From Balanoglossus misakiensis (taxonomy: Eukaryota > Hemichordata): a stretch of DNA of 64,000 bases. The stretch lies in the NCBI GenBank assembly GCA_040954595.2, contig CM082583.2:11966001-12030000 (forward strand), read 5' to 3'. A program made the translations under genes and the position numbers. The notes beneath the pieces were generated by a model. That model searched no databases and was not told where the DNA came from. It worked only from the letters and a program-made list of their open reading frames with translations. Each line of letters opens with the position of its first letter. Within the stretch, counting starts at the first letter, position 1. This document shows positions 41,901 through 56,900 of the stretch, piece by piece.

Positions 41901-44900
41901 TGTCAATCATTATTAATGCAGATGTGTTTCGCATTATCCTACCAATGGACGCAGCCATAATAACTCTATATAATATCTGAGGCGAATTATTCATATCTCC
42001 CTGAATAGTTGAATAAAAAACATAATTGGTCCTAACCCCCTTGTTTGTAGGAAGCCTGTCCATTAGAAGTATATGCGTTATAATTCCGCAAAATTCGTTG
42101 TTTAACCCGGCTGTCGGGTGACGAAAGCAAGGCTTTAGTCAAAGTATTTATCGTAAATGATATGTTTGCCTGGGGCAATGGGCGCTATGGACACGAGTAT
42201 GCCATGATCGACGCGGAACAGCACTTTTTCATCATAAGCACTGCTTGCAGTGCAGGTATTTCGTTTTGCGGTGATTGATCGACTGTTTCAACAGTTCTTG
42301 TTACGTCACCACGACTAAGCTTATAATGTCTTCTCTAGGAACTGTGCGAGGGGTCTTTACGGAGTATTCGCGCATTGTAAAATCGTGTCACTGTACTGAG
42401 GAAAACTAAAATTTTGGGCACAAAATATGCCTCGTCTGACAGGTCATATATACCAGTTGAGCGTTTCTTTCACAAAGTGAAAATGAACATACTCAGGCGT
42501 ATTGCCGACTGAAGGAGTTATTAATTTGGCGGCGGGGGTAATACGCTTACTGTCGTGACAAGTCAACACAATTAACACTGCCCTAGTCAATTATTTTGCA
42601 TGTTCAGCAAGTGCCAGGTGAACCTGGTCGACGTGTGGTGGCACTTTGGCAATATGTTAATACTTATTTGGCCGGTCAAGATTGCTACTGGAGTCGATGA
42701 AAATGGTTTTCGAGTGTATCATTTTAATAATAAACCATTTTAAATTTATAGAAAGAACACATGACGGCCAAAAACACTTTTCAAATTCATTCCCACGACC
42801 AGGTACGAGTTTTAAAAATATTTTCACGCACATAAAAATTGGCGTTTCGCCAGGTCCACAAATTATGGTTAATACATCTTTAATTCCGCGGGTTTTACCT
42901 TGACAGGTAAGCAATGCGGAGATAGGCAATTCACATCCCTGGCAATTCATACGGCCTGGCAATTTGAGCGCATGTTTTCAAAGTCCAACTAGGCGATGAG
43001 GTGATAGCAAAGCTGACTCCAAGACTTGTCCCCTAATCAACGTAATTAATGGGACTACTTTGACAATTCATACGGGAGATGAAAGAAGATTAGATGTAAG
43101 ACCTTTTTTCTATTGGTAATTTCATGACACTGTGATACATTTGACCCCGGCTGACCCCGGTTTATTGTCTGCCCCTTGAAATCCTATTAAGCTCGTTGGA
43201 GATTTGCTAGCATTCCAATATTTCAGAATATTGAGTTGGGAATCTCAATGATGCCTTATTAAATTTACTTAGATTTCCCACTTTATCGGTGGTTCGTTCT
43301 GAAGCGTAAATATCTTGACGCTATTGATGATCACCTTCCTGTTCGGCTGTTTAACATCAAGATGTATTGGTGCAGCGGTTGACGAGACCCGGCAATGACT
43401 CCGGCGCCGTAATAACCCCCGCAGTTGCTACGTCACTCAAACTTACTTTGATAGCCGGTTATTCGTGAACGCTGCCGCCACCCCTGTCCGGCGCTCGCAA
43501 CGGTTACCGGGGAGATACGTCCTGCAGGCGTATTTGGTTGTATTTCATGTCTTCTCTGCAGCTGTAGCGCTGTTTTCACAATATATACACACAAACCAAA
43601 TTACAGGCACGGTAGCTGCAACATTTGACATTTTTGTTTCATTTTTATTCGGCGTATCAACTAAAATTTCTCGTGCTCCTCGAACTCGAAGTTGTTCGAC
43701 TTCTTTCCCGTGAGTAACGCGTATATTGTTTTTAACCGTGACAAATGAATTTAAATCCTGACTTATATTTTCAAGAGTCAACACAAACGATGTTGGTTGA
43801 ATACGAATACGCCGTTTTAGCAATCCGAACACAGAATAACAAGAAACAATGTTGATACACAGAACAAAAATATTGAAAATGTGTCAAAAGACATAATTGA
43901 TACACACAACAAATACTAATGCCGAAAAATGTAAAAACTATATTCTTTTAAAAACAGAAAATCTTAGCTATCAACCGTGTACATGGGACATTAAAACTGA
44001 CGTTTGAAGTTAAGTGAAAGAACTTTGAATATATTGAGGACAGAACAGATTAATTGATTATTTTTTTTACTAGGAATAGTATAACTGCTTCGCCGCAATC
44101 GATATGCTGCATCGATAACTTGTTTATAAATTGCAAGAGCAGAAATAATGGCAGCAAAACGACATTCTTCCGAATTTCTCGGGATGTTTGGAAAGGGACA
44201 AACAGTATTACAACCAGCAATGGTTGGGTTGGGAATACAGAGTCATGTTCTATCATTGAGCCTTGTGAAATATCAAATTGACTAGATTGTAAGGAAGTCA
44301 TTATTGTAATTTGTCGGGATTATCCCATAAATTTTTCATCTAGTAGATGGAATAGATATGGCTAGTGACATTGCGCGTGCTCATTTCGAGCGGAATGATG
44401 ATAGTTATGTCAAAGATACAGCATTGGCGGCGTCTCTCGACCATAGTGCACGGTCGGCCTGTCTCCGCGCGTCTGTTGCCAGCTGTCGTTGCCAGTGGTT
44501 ACTCACGGATGCAGGATGGCTGAGTGTCCATGCCCGCGCCTATTGCCATCTTGCGCGTGTATGTCATTTCTACCGTTTCTCAATATCTCTGCGCCTCCGT
44601 GTGTCTCATTTTGTTTTATGCCCCAATCCTCTAAAACTTTCAGCCCTGCCATCGTTGGTGCGGGTTTCTTATCAACTCTGTGTTGCTTGGATCTTGTGAA
44701 ATGTGTATGGTTTGCGTCGCCTTCAATGATCTCTGTCCGGCTAATCACATTCAATCGTTTAATTTCCTTATGTTCCATTTTGATTTAGCAAATGACGTGA
44801 TTTAAAGAATTTGGTCAGAGTGATGATGTGGCAGCGGTACAGATTGATTGACTTACAAATGGTCCGCATCGACCGCCTGCTCTTTAACAAGATCTTAGCA

Positions 44901-47900
44901 TACACACAGATACACATACACGTTCAGCTCGGTGAAACTGAGCCATCTGGTTCTCCCTGTAGCGATCGATTCACTACAGATCTGTCGATATTCACGCAAA
45001 GTTTCGGCAAACATGTTACTCGAGTGATATTCCGTGATGGCGTGACACCCGCGCGCACCTTCCTTTGAAATGAACAAGGCGCACTGTCGATTTATGATAA
45101 AAATGTGTCAGCGGCCCGGGAGTTCGATATTTTTCACCTCGACTTGATGCCTGTTTATCGAACCGTCATTTCTCTTTTCTCGCGAATACTGTGACGTCAT
45201 TCACCGCATGAAAGATTTGCGGCGAATGTCGGCGGCCAGTGTCAGTGTACCGCCATTTATAGGTGGGGGAAAGGTAAAGCAGAAATAATGACGGGTTGAA
45301 ATTGAAAATTAACTGGTACATTGGTTTTTTGTGAACACGCAATTCTATCCGATGCCTGACTTTTACCAACTACATTTATTGTACCTTGAAATACTTTGAC
45401 TGCGGTATTCAGTCATATGTGAAAGTTTCTGACTCTGTCGAGATGCTTAGAAAATCCAACACATATAGAGCGCGCAGTGTGATGGAAGGGTAGCTGTAAT
45501 GGTAGCTTTTCCTGCTCAGTTTAAAGCCTCACAAATTCGAGTTCTGTATGACGTCATCGAGGTGAGAGTGATGGCCAAACCTCCCCTCTCGAGACTGTCA
45601 TGTACACCTTCGTTTTTGAGTCAATGGAAAGGCTTCTCGAGCAAGACATTCGCTGCCTCCAAATTAAAGCGCTCCGTCGTGAATTCCAGGCCGACTTACA
45701 ATTGCAGAAATCTGAAAATATTACAGCGGACTTTCTCCAGTTGACCGATATTAAAATCCCGAACCCAAGAAAAAAAATGCTGACAGACGCATCACAGCGG
45801 CGCAAGGATATAACGAGCGAAACTCCGCGCATCCGAGCGTTTCCAGGTAACAGATGTACACTGCAAACGCATTACACTTCTAAGTTGTTTAATTTTTAGG
45901 CGACAATCAACTTCGGAAACAATCTAATCCCCGAAATGATCAATCACAACGGGGCTTTCTCCCGTTTTCGTGGCAGAGAAGCGCCATTTGAAGCAATTTC
46001 CCGAAATTCCACCGCAGTTGCTATTTTTGGGGCGCTCCAGCGTCGTTATGTCAGTGGCAGGGATAGGATCTTTTTTTACGCATTCTTGTCATGTCGTTGG
46101 TAAATACCAGTTAAGACACCATTAACGGTGGATGTGCGAGGCATTCGTCTACCCAGCTTGAGAACAATTAGTCCGACACTAGGCCTAATCTAATACCGGC
46201 AAATTTGATAAAATCACTACTTCAGATTTTGAAAATGAGCGGGTTCTGCCAGCATCCGCGGCATTAATGATTTCAAGCGCCGTCTTGCACCTATCGCACC
46301 GTCTAACTTCCAAATGACTCTGGCTACATCCCCTGGTGGGCAGCCGCGTGCGTATCTCCGTCTGAAGTCGACGATTCCCCGCTTTGTAATAACACTGCTA
46401 AATTGACAAGGTCCTCTTTGTTGAATGTTAAATTGACCGGACCGGTCTTTGTTGCTCGTACTGCCCGCTGGTGAAGGCACTGTAAATGTACGATCACCTT
46501 TGCTGGAGTAATGCGCCAAACACAGTGTAAATCCTAACGCTGTAATGGTCCCCCCCCCCTCCCACACGGATCGACTCAGAGTATCGTCAGAGTTTCAACA
46601 CGTTTCTCAACTCTCAGAAATTGAGCGGCGGAACTTTCCACGAAGTCATGCCAACACGCGCACATTTCAAACTTTCCGGTGTCTATGCAATGAATAACTG
46701 AATATTTCTTTAAGTACAATTGGAGCTAAACAATGCGTTTATACAAACATGTACATTGAGGTTTGGTACCAAGCGTGAATTATCATCATTTCCATCTTTT
46801 ATTCCATTTTTAAACAAAGAAGTCCATTTAATATCAGACAGCACGGAATAGATGATGCAGCTAACAGCATGAAGGAGGGAGGCGATCATTTTAACTGATA
46901 CATTCATGTGTCAGTGGAAAATACTCGAATGTTGAGGGGGTAAATCAAGATACATTCAGAATTAATAGCACGCTGCTATAAAAATGATTGCTTGTCTGAG
47001 TGGAAGTATTAAACGATGAAGGGACGTGTTGGCTGCTTGGTGATTTTCCAATTCGCGCAAATGTGGAATCCTGGCTCCCGACATCGCCACCTTCAAAAGC
47101 CCCTTTGCAATATGATGAACAGGTTGTTATTTTTGCATTTATCCGAATAAAAACAAGATTGATGGAAGCGGAAACGGCACTAAGGAATTGAAATGTGGCG
47201 GTTTGAAAGAGCGCAACACGCCGCAGAACATTGTTACTTAGCGTGATGGCACGTGCCTACTCTACTTTATTTGCATAGACTGCATTCTTGATGGGCATTA
47301 TACAATTGAATTAATTAACAGAATAACTACTGAATGGTTTGACGTCTGCGAGAGTGAAAGCGAAAGGAAATGTAAAATGGTGAAAGATTGAAAGAGCAGG
47401 ACCAGTACCCCTGCAGGCAATGCGAGGAAAAAAACCAACAATGGAGACACCGCTGAAAAGTGGACAAATTACGGTATTGTGAAATAAAATAAGTTGGAGC
47501 ACGAATAGTTTAGTGCTCTACCACTGAGCCGATGATTATCTCATAATAGGGAAATGTTAGGCTAGATTTTTTGTTGATGGCTTTGCCTCACAAGGCCAGC
47601 GCCTTTATAAATTAACCCGGTCCCCGGAAGATATGTTGAAATTCAAACAAGAATGATATTTCACATCTTGAATACCGGGTCTTCTTTCATTTGGTGATTT
47701 TGAAATTTAGTCGAGTATGCTTTCAAAGATACCAGCATTGTTTGACCAGAAACACTGCCGAACCAATCATGTAAAAGGGTCACGTTTAATGAATGCATTT
47801 ATGGTGAAAACAACACTAGGGGATAAGGAGGAAGGGAGGGATTGAGGGAGAGAGGGAGGGGAGAGGGAGGAAAGGAGGGAAGGTGGGAGGGACCCGAGGG

Positions 47901-50900
47901 AGGGATGCGATAGGACTAGAATATATTCAACGTGAATTTTTATGCTTTCGTTGAGTTTAACTCGAGGTCGTGTTTTGGGGATGGGCTTACTTCTACAAAT
48001 GGTTGCAGAAGATGGGTTTATTCCGGGAGATTATTGCGACTTTGCTGACAGATAAAATAGTGTTACTTTCCGTTGGTTTGAAAACCCAAGCCAGCGGAAG
48101 GAGACATCATGGCCAGCGCTGAAAGACGAGCAATTTACTGATTTCCGAGGCATCAGTGAGTGAATTCCTGGTTGGCTACTCTCTTTATCCATCAAAGTAT
48201 TAGTAGGGGGAATGAATTGAAAAAAAAGAAACGACACCGGGATGGTGAGGCTGTGGTTCTCAAAGTAGGTATTAGTTTGTGTACAATTATCTCACTATGC
48301 AACTTAATCATCTAGAAAAAAAATTCAAGTTGACTCATTAAAGACTGCAGAGAACTGGCAAACGAGTGACTTTGCTCGCAACACTTTTGCACATTCAGCC
48401 CCAATTTTCGCGGGGACTCCCTAACCTTCACTCGCAAAAATCATTCTCGTCACAACGCCTGGGTCCCCTCCTTGCTCTGCCGCGGCTGTGGCGCTCACTC
48501 GCTGGCGTGCGTCTCCAGGAGACGCGCAGTACCTCCCCCGCGCCGATCATTGCAGGAAAATCCACCGGTGGATTTCCCAGCGAGCTAGGCGGCCCGTACT
48601 TTCACGATTCACTGCGTGAGCCCAAGTAAATTTGTACACTCCTATTGACCTATTACACTCCCTGATTCCTCCCGCAGTGTTATTTCATCCAATTCAAGCC
48701 GCCTTTCACACTAAATTACTTATTTTTCCTGGCGTGTTGATATCTAGTGTAGTATTTTCCGCTGGCATTCTCCCTCACCATTTGACCTTAGCCAGGTATA
48801 ACTACCAGTCTTGCGCTACAATTACCAGATCACAGTGTTCAAAGTAGCGAAGTGCGTTTCAGTCTCTCTTATGGCAAGCGGCACAGGAGAGAACGAAAGG
48901 TCGGGCGTGCACTGAGCGCCCACAAAGAAGAGATATTTCTCCATTCGCCTCCAATCTCCAATTAACGCAGAATTTACATATGGCTCTACAGTTATTAAAA
49001 CATTAAATACATCCCACCACGATTCGAGGCCAGGCGCCTTAAGTGCTTTAAAAATGATTACCCCTTCAGCAGCAACAGCAAATTTCAACAGGAGTATTTC
49101 TGACGATTTGGAGAAGTTTGATCGAAGTTTCTACATATACACCCTATAGATACACGAGTCTCTAGACTGACTCGCTTTACTTAACTTTTAAAGTGTGTGG
49201 TATACCCGAGCAGAATGACAATTCTGTGGACGGTACTTATACGTATAAACGTACACCTCTGACAGTACTAGTTACAGCTGGGGTGAGGGTTTGAGATGGG
49301 GAGGATCCCTCTATATTTTTAAGGACGGAGAATCTTTCTTTTACGACAGATGTCATAATTGATTATGATTTTGATTATTACCCCTTTCTTAAAAGACCAA
49401 TCACGTGCTCCCGAGTATCTTCCATTGCCACCAAACTCTTGTCTCGATGGGTGCTGTCGCGTCGGCGCACACCAGCCGTAACTTCAAAGGTTTCAATTTT
49501 TGAATTTCATGAAGAGATCGAAACCATTTCATTTACAGGACGCGTTTTTTTCTGTCGTCATTACTTTGCAAATTGATTTCGTCCAGCCTATCGCCGCGAC
49601 GAAAATGTCCCAATATTATTTTTCTCTTGCTCCTTTCTCCGATCATCGCTCATTTCCCGGCGACCTTCCACCCCATTCGCAGGCAAGGCAACAATTTCCC
49701 TGAGTTTTCGGGCTTTCCAATATATCTCGATGAGGCAGTAAACGATATTGCAGTAATAACGCGCCAGCCAAATTTACATAGAACCAATTCCAAATTACCG
49801 CACTTAACCGATCTACACTTCTCATATTGTTGATTGCAATTTGCCTAACATCTAAATGCAACACGTATCGGTAAGCTTATAACGTCTGAATGTGGTTTCC
49901 GATAACACGGACTGATTACGTCTTCAAAGGGAAGAGAAAATACTAAAAATTATTGCAATATTCTCCGCTCTTTGATATAATTGATCTGTAAGGTTTAGAG
50001 AAAACATATGTAATATCTTCAACGCGCATACTGGCATTTACACTTTCTCATTTACCGTTTGATTGCAGACAGTCTAGCAACTTGTTTTTCAGTTTCCTTT
50101 GTACAAAAAATAAATCAGGTGTTCGGTTTGTTCATTGTCTTTTTCAGAAGAGACAGACAGGCAGGCAAACAGGCAGGCGGACGGGTCAACAGACGGCTAA
50201 GAGAGGCACTGGAAGGGAAGAGACAGAAGTGGCGACAAAGGTAAAGAGACATACACATAGAACAAGAGACAAACAGACAGACACGAATCTGGGGGCGAGA
50301 AAGAGACAAAGTGGGCTCCTTTATTGAGTGACAGAACGACGGAATGTAGAGTGATAAAGATCGAGCGATTGCGCATAGTGTGATAAAGACAGCCGTGAAA
50401 AACACGCATACACGCTGGAACCAGTCTGATGAAATAGCAGTTCAACTTTGCACGATGATACGCCATTAGTAGACGAACTAATAGTGCGCCTAATAGCGTC
50501 TGACTATTTACGGCGCTTGTGCGCGGCGCACATCGTACTTGTCTGCAACAAATCAGTGAATATCTACGCCTAGGGTTTGTGAAAGCCAAAATGTCAAGTA
50601 TTTTCAGTCAACTAGGCATGATTTGTTCATTTATTAAATTATCACCAGAAAGCCTGTCGCATTGTGCTATCTGCGATAGGCGTTAATAGCCTGGCCGGGA
50701 CAGCCTCGTATGTGTATCATCAGCAGCCCGTCCATACATCCTCACTTTCCACGCGTCCAGCCCATTTACTTTCGTAATTCAAAATGATCCCGTCTCTTAG
50801 ATGATATTAATGGTGTCATACATATCACAAGTAAGAGTTTCCTGTAGTAATTTACCGTTTTCACGGATAAAACGCATAAAGGGCGTGATGAGTGGTAGCG

Positions 50901-53900
50901 AAGTGCTCCGCGGCAGCCCCCAGGCGCACACTCGCTCTAATTTTGCCTTGTACACATATCATTGTTAAAAGTCTACTAAACCTGGCTGTTTTTATCATCG
51001 TCAGGGAAATAAAGACATGCACATGTTATTTGTACCCGGGGCTACAATACATTTTGATAGTTTGTGATAGCAACGTTTACGGGGACTCGGATATCCGGGT
51101 CGTGTTACGGCAAATTACATCTGTCTCATCAGCGAGATTCGCCTATGCTTCACACATATTCCCGGGTTCCGAGCTAGATAATGGAACCACCATAAAAATC
51201 AGAACTTGCCAGAAACTTTGAAGGCCACTTTCATTTTGTTGTTCCTGCGCGATTCCCAGGCTCTAGTTTTTTTTTTTACTGCGGCGCGCATCGGCGATCA
51301 ATTATTCAATGTTGGACTAGCTATGCCGAACGGTTATTGGCTGGCGTGATTCTGTTCCGAGAAAAAGGTACGCGCACGCGTCAACGGATGAGACGCATAC
51401 CTTTAGTTTCTGTCTGTATGTTCGGCGATGAAATTTACTTTGTTTCGAAAACTTTTGTTTAACAATAACTTTTATTTTGAGACAGTGATGAACCTAACAA
51501 CAGAAAGTGGGCCCGAAATTACACCAGTTGTGTCACGTGACACCATCCTTATACAGCTGACAGCAAAGTTGCATACCAAAATTCGATATTAGTTTTACAC
51601 GAACACATTAATTTCACCAATTAATTTCAATAAACATAAATTTATCAAATATAGAAAAGGCAAACACAATGCTCTGTAAGGGGAAAATACAACCTCCCAG
51701 GTGTAATTATCACAAAAACTCTCAACCGATGACACAAAGGTCATACATTGTAAATATTACTACTTTGCTAATGATGATGGGTTTATATGCCCGTTTATAG
51801 ATCGTCCTTTTTTTCTTTAGAATATTACGATCGAATGAAGCACACTTTAAAGACACAAATGACATTAATGTGTTTATGGACTTATAAAACAGGCCCCGGA
51901 GTGGGGATACAGTGTTTAACGGTTATCTTAATTATCACAAAAGCCGACAGAACTGCGATTCTTTGAATTCGTCGAGTGAAGATACTCAGGTCTTAATATG
52001 TTGTAAAGTTATGCCTGCTGCGATTTATTCAAAGTCGCGTAATTTTCTTCAACGAATTCACCTAAATTGGGCGGTTGGCAGCTTCGTTCGCGCCTGCAAA
52101 TACCTGCATTTCGCTTTTAAAATTTGAATTCGATTTGTAATGGGCGGGGGATACACTGTGTATACGTCGCACAATGTTGAGAAGATGTAAAAAAGATTTT
52201 CGATCATCTAAACTATATTAACACTGCACGCGAAAGACCACTGTAATTAGCATTGAGAGAGAAAACGCTAACGCAATGCAAATGGAAACATAGATTTGAA
52301 AAGAAAGAAACAAGTCCTTACCATCTTTGTTCATTCCTGCCTGCAGACATTTCTTCAGTCGACAAGCTTGGCATTGGTTACGATGCGCCTTGTCTACGGT
52401 ACACAAACCGGTACCAGCCTGACACCTGGAAATCGCGTTCCATGAAACAGCAAAAACAAAAAAAAACAAAAAACCGACATGACTAATTTGGAGGGGAATA
52501 TGCTTTTCATCGGCAATTATCAAACATTTGAAAAAAGACAGCTACAGATCGACAACAGAGTTAAAATTGCCTTTTAATTGACCTTTATGAAAATTAACCC
52601 ATTTTCAATAACGTGAAGTCTAATTCCTAGTCTCCGCACGCGTGCGATGAACGCTTTTGAAAAAAATGAAACTCCCTGGAAGTCAAACACACCCCAAAAA
52701 TATTGAAGGAATACCGGTCTCGTCGATGTTTTAGCTGAGCGAGTCTGACGTATGTTTAAACCGATCGGGGGAGTGTCACCGATATTCACGAGTCTTATTT
52801 TTTTCGTGCTTCAATAACTTTAGAAGGAAAGGCGAGTATCCATATTACTGTTGATCACTCGAGTTACTTTGCCCGTCCATTATCGTTACACCGTGTTATG
52901 ATATTGCATTTCCGTCTTAGGGAATACCGGATAAAATATTCAGGCGATTGCTTTACATCTCTCCGTGCGCGCACCGTGCATTATCGTCAGGGAACAAAAA
53001 ATGGACATCAAACGAAAGCCATGGGCAATATTCCAGTTAACTATATATGTTATGTAAATGCCATAACAATACGCTAGGGACTTGGTCATTGTGTATTAAT
53101 ACGTTGAACTGTCGACGTCTCCCAGTGGAATTCATCAATACTATACTATTTGCCATTACATGTATATTTTTTATTGAAATCTGACATGGGATGACAGAAG
53201 TTCTATCTGGGGTCAGGGTTCATGTAGCTATCCACAATCACCGTATGTAATACACAATTTTTCTATTGTGTGCTCGAGCGAAGTCACCTTTCATATACCA
53301 TCAAATTTCTACCGATGGATTGCGGAATACTACTTTCGCCAATTACGGTGGGGGATGTTTTTTACTCCGCCAATGCAGTCATATTCTAATGTTGGCGGGG
53401 TCGTGATGTCATGTTCGTGCACTTTTTCAATGATGATTACCTGTAGATGAGCTTTCGACGAACGCTGCGCTTGAAGAAACCGCTGCAGCCGTTGCAGGCG
53501 TATATCCCATAATGTTTGCCGCTGCTGACGTCACCGCACACCACGCAGCTCAGCCCCGGGGTGGCCCGCTTCGCCGGTGTGTTGTTGTTCAGCACGGTGG
53601 CGCTGAACACCGATGGGTTAGTGGTCACGGTGGGCGTGTGTGGGGGTGATGAGACGTTTGGCCCGCTGTGTGCTTGAGTCTCTGCTAAACGCAACAAAAC
53701 AATGACAACAATAGTAAATGCGTTATCACTCGTCAAGACTTTTGTAGATCAGGACCCACTAGAATAGTCTAACTGAGGGTAAACTAACACCTTGAGGCTT
53801 GATTTTGCCAAGAAAGTTCAGAAACTGGGGTCTTAGCATTGAACTTCCAAATAAGCTTCAAAGACGAGTCGTATACTTTGTAGGGAAGAGTCAGGATTCT

Positions 53901-56900
53901 GATTCAGGTCTCTGACGTCACGAGTCCTTGACAACGATAAGACGCACATCTGTGATGTCACCAAGGTAATGGTAAAATAATACTGCATATATTAACAAAT
54001 GGGAATGGATTTATTGTAATGCGAAAGACATTGTCAGATGAAAGGTATTTTCGCTTCGGGACATCTTAATTTATAGCCAGCGTGACATACCATCTTAACC
54101 CCAGTTCTCCTCGGATGTAAACTAAATATCTCGTTTAGTAACACTTACGCGTTTCTTTTCAAAGGTGAACTGGGGAATATCAGAGCCGTTGTTTTTGTTA
54201 TTATTATCATGAGAAAAAAATAATAAGACCCCTCTTTGCGATTCATAAGACCAAAAGCACGCTTTAATTGAGAAAGGTGTATTATTTCCTTTAAAGTATA
54301 TCTCCCTTGAGTATACAGCGCATATTCTAAACTTGCATGGCATGATACGGTTGCGTGAACGTGTTGTTTTGTAGCCCTTTTCACGGCACTTTTTGGACGT
54401 AGATATTACGCACCCATCACTTTTGCGGTTACATTTTCGCATTATGCTTCTCTTACCGTGGCAGATGGGACGACGTGCAACAATACGGTGATGCATTAAG
54501 AGGACCCATCAATGCTTTTTTCAGGCGGAGGTCATAAATTCCCATGCCTTTGCCCCGGCACCACCTCGAAATGTCGAGTGTCTGTTTTAGTCGCACCAAG
54601 CGTTCCGATAAAACCGACTAAAGTACTGTTTAACTGCGATGTCTAGGGTTTTGACATATGCTTTTGCAAACTAGTCCCGCTCTTTATTAGGACCGTGTTT
54701 TCAAACGACAGCGCGCCCGGTAAAAGAGACGCGCAATTGCAAAGAGAGGCCCGCGTCTTAAAACGTCTGTCCTTTACGTTAATGATCATAGTTATGGGTT
54801 AAAAATGATGTCTCCAAATGACTTCTGAAACCGAGTGTGACATTAAAACCCACCAAAGTGCATGTTACAGCCCTGCGCTAACAAAACCGTGCGTTTTATG
54901 GCGAGTCGTGTAAGCATAGGTATGCATCACGCCCGCGTTCCATACCCACCCTCACAATTCACTGACCAATTCTAGGACAGTCCCCCACTGGGAATTTAGC
55001 CACCAGTCACTTACCCCAACCCCGTCCCCTAACCCTAGCGCCAACTAATGGCTGAAAAAAATGTTCAGGTAGGGCAACTGTCCCGATACCGTACCCACTG
55101 ACCACACCACTTGATCACAGAAGGAACACCGAAAATATCTCTCTCCTGCTGGATGACGTCACTCTTTTCCTGTCGCAGCGATACCACTGGCGACTCTCTC
55201 AGGGAAACTGTTTCGGGTAATGCGAATTGACGTCTTCCGAGACACAGCGTTTCGGCACCCGCATTTTACGATTGCCGTGTACGCGTAGAGAAGCCGGCGA
55301 GTCAGTGGTGATTTTACGGTGTCATCTATCTTATACTTACTGTTTACTTTGATTCCTCGCAACCTGTTAAAACATTTATAAAGTCTGAACGAGACGATGA
55401 CAAGTGAATATAGCTGCGAACATTTGCCTAATACGTTGTCCCGGGCGTCTCTTTAACCCCTCGTTAGCCTGTTCTCGTCTCATCAAGTATTCATCCGCGT
55501 TTGTGTGATTTTAGTCAGTTTTGGCGTCTGCAATTAAAACTACAGAGTCCCCCTTCACCTTTGCGCTACACGCATTGTTACTTCGCGCGTCAAGCATCAA
55601 AGTCGATGGACGCAGTAATGGAAGTGAACAGGCCTGCGCTGCACTGTTTAGCACGTGTATATATAGTAAATCGAAATCTGGGTTCTTCGCTGAGAAATGC
55701 GAATTGTAATGTCGTGGAAAGAAAGGCAAGATTGTATTGATTGAACCCCCTCCCCTCCCCCTGTCTGTATGTCTTTCTGTCTGTATCTCGCTCTCTCCCT
55801 GACATTTGCGTTTAATCAAAAACAGCCATATGATAATCGATCAATAGCCACGCGTCTACAGTAATGAAATAACGCGTCGCACAGGAGAAACGTAAATAGA
55901 CGCAAAACACGTCAGAGACAAAATGTAGACCTAAGATAGTTTCCAGCACTATCAGCAAAGTTCACCAAACATCAAGGAAAATGGTGCATGGAATTTCAGC
56001 CCGAATTAATGAGTTTCTCTAAAAAATATTGTTTGCATAATTCTAAATTTACGTTGGATCTCCACGTACCTCCCGTTATAATATAGAATGCAGACTTTTG
56101 AGAACTCGTGGATAATTGAGATGATTTGGAATAATAACCAAGAGGTTGAACAGTGGCAGCGGAGTCTGCTTTTCAGAGAATAGGCCGGATTGGATTTACT
56201 TTGCCTTCCCGATTGTTGCGTATATGTGTTATCAGGAAAACCAAGGCAGCGTATATATCTGTACACGTAGCCCGCAGCCACTAAATCTGTCTATGAAATC
56301 AAGGAGGCCAAGCAATTCATTAGGAAACCTTGTATTAAGCAGTAATTCAATTATACCTCCGCCTTTTCTATGTCTAGATTAATTTCTGCATCACATCTTG
56401 ATTTGATTTTCAACATTTTTATTTTGATTGTGACTCTGTGTCGAGAGCGGGGTTGCCGTCTCTAATGAAGACGGTATTGTGCGCTTTGGGACTGCGTGTT
56501 TGCTCGCCCCAGAAAACACCATTTAGATTTTGTTTGCTGTGTAATCTTTGCTAGCTGATACTACTACACCAGTTTGTATCGATATTCTGTTTTTTTTTTC
56601 ATTGATCATTCGTCCGGGCCTTTCAAAGCCGAGTTCTGCTACGGTTGGAATGAGTCGATTTCATTTCCCTCTGAGCCGTTCACCGTTGGCGTTTCAATCG
56701 CACAATATCAGGTGCGCGTCTCCGCCACTCCTTTCGCGTCGTGTTCATCAATATATTCCCAACTTCCACCCGCCGCCTCTGAGTGGTTTATGAATTAGCA
56801 AAAAACATGTAATGATTGATACCCACGGTGAGATTTCACGTTTATCGAATTTTTGATTGAAGAAGTCGCGATTTTCAAGAAATCTATTTCATGTTTTTTT

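Larger units (their letters stand above)
41448..52321. other. NR2E3 intron 3 (10.9 kb)
   Basis: This intron separates the second zinc-finger exon from the hinge exon. I found no further coding exon on either strand; the open frames are short and without family resemblance. It contains a purine tract at 47821-47905, a tRNA D-arm-like relic at 47513-47531, CAGG/CAGA repeats at 50150-50185 and a C-run near 46549. Long first introns of developmental transcription factors often hold enhancers, and this is the main place to look. Confidence 0.7.

Noticed and set aside
43440-46600. Cluster of open frames of about 80-116 codons
   Set aside because: They overlap on both strands in NR2E3 intron 3, share no conserved motif with any family, and lack splice support.
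47480-47560. Functional tRNA gene on the minus strand
   Set aside because: Only the D-arm is present; no acceptor-stem pairing, anticodon loop or box B.
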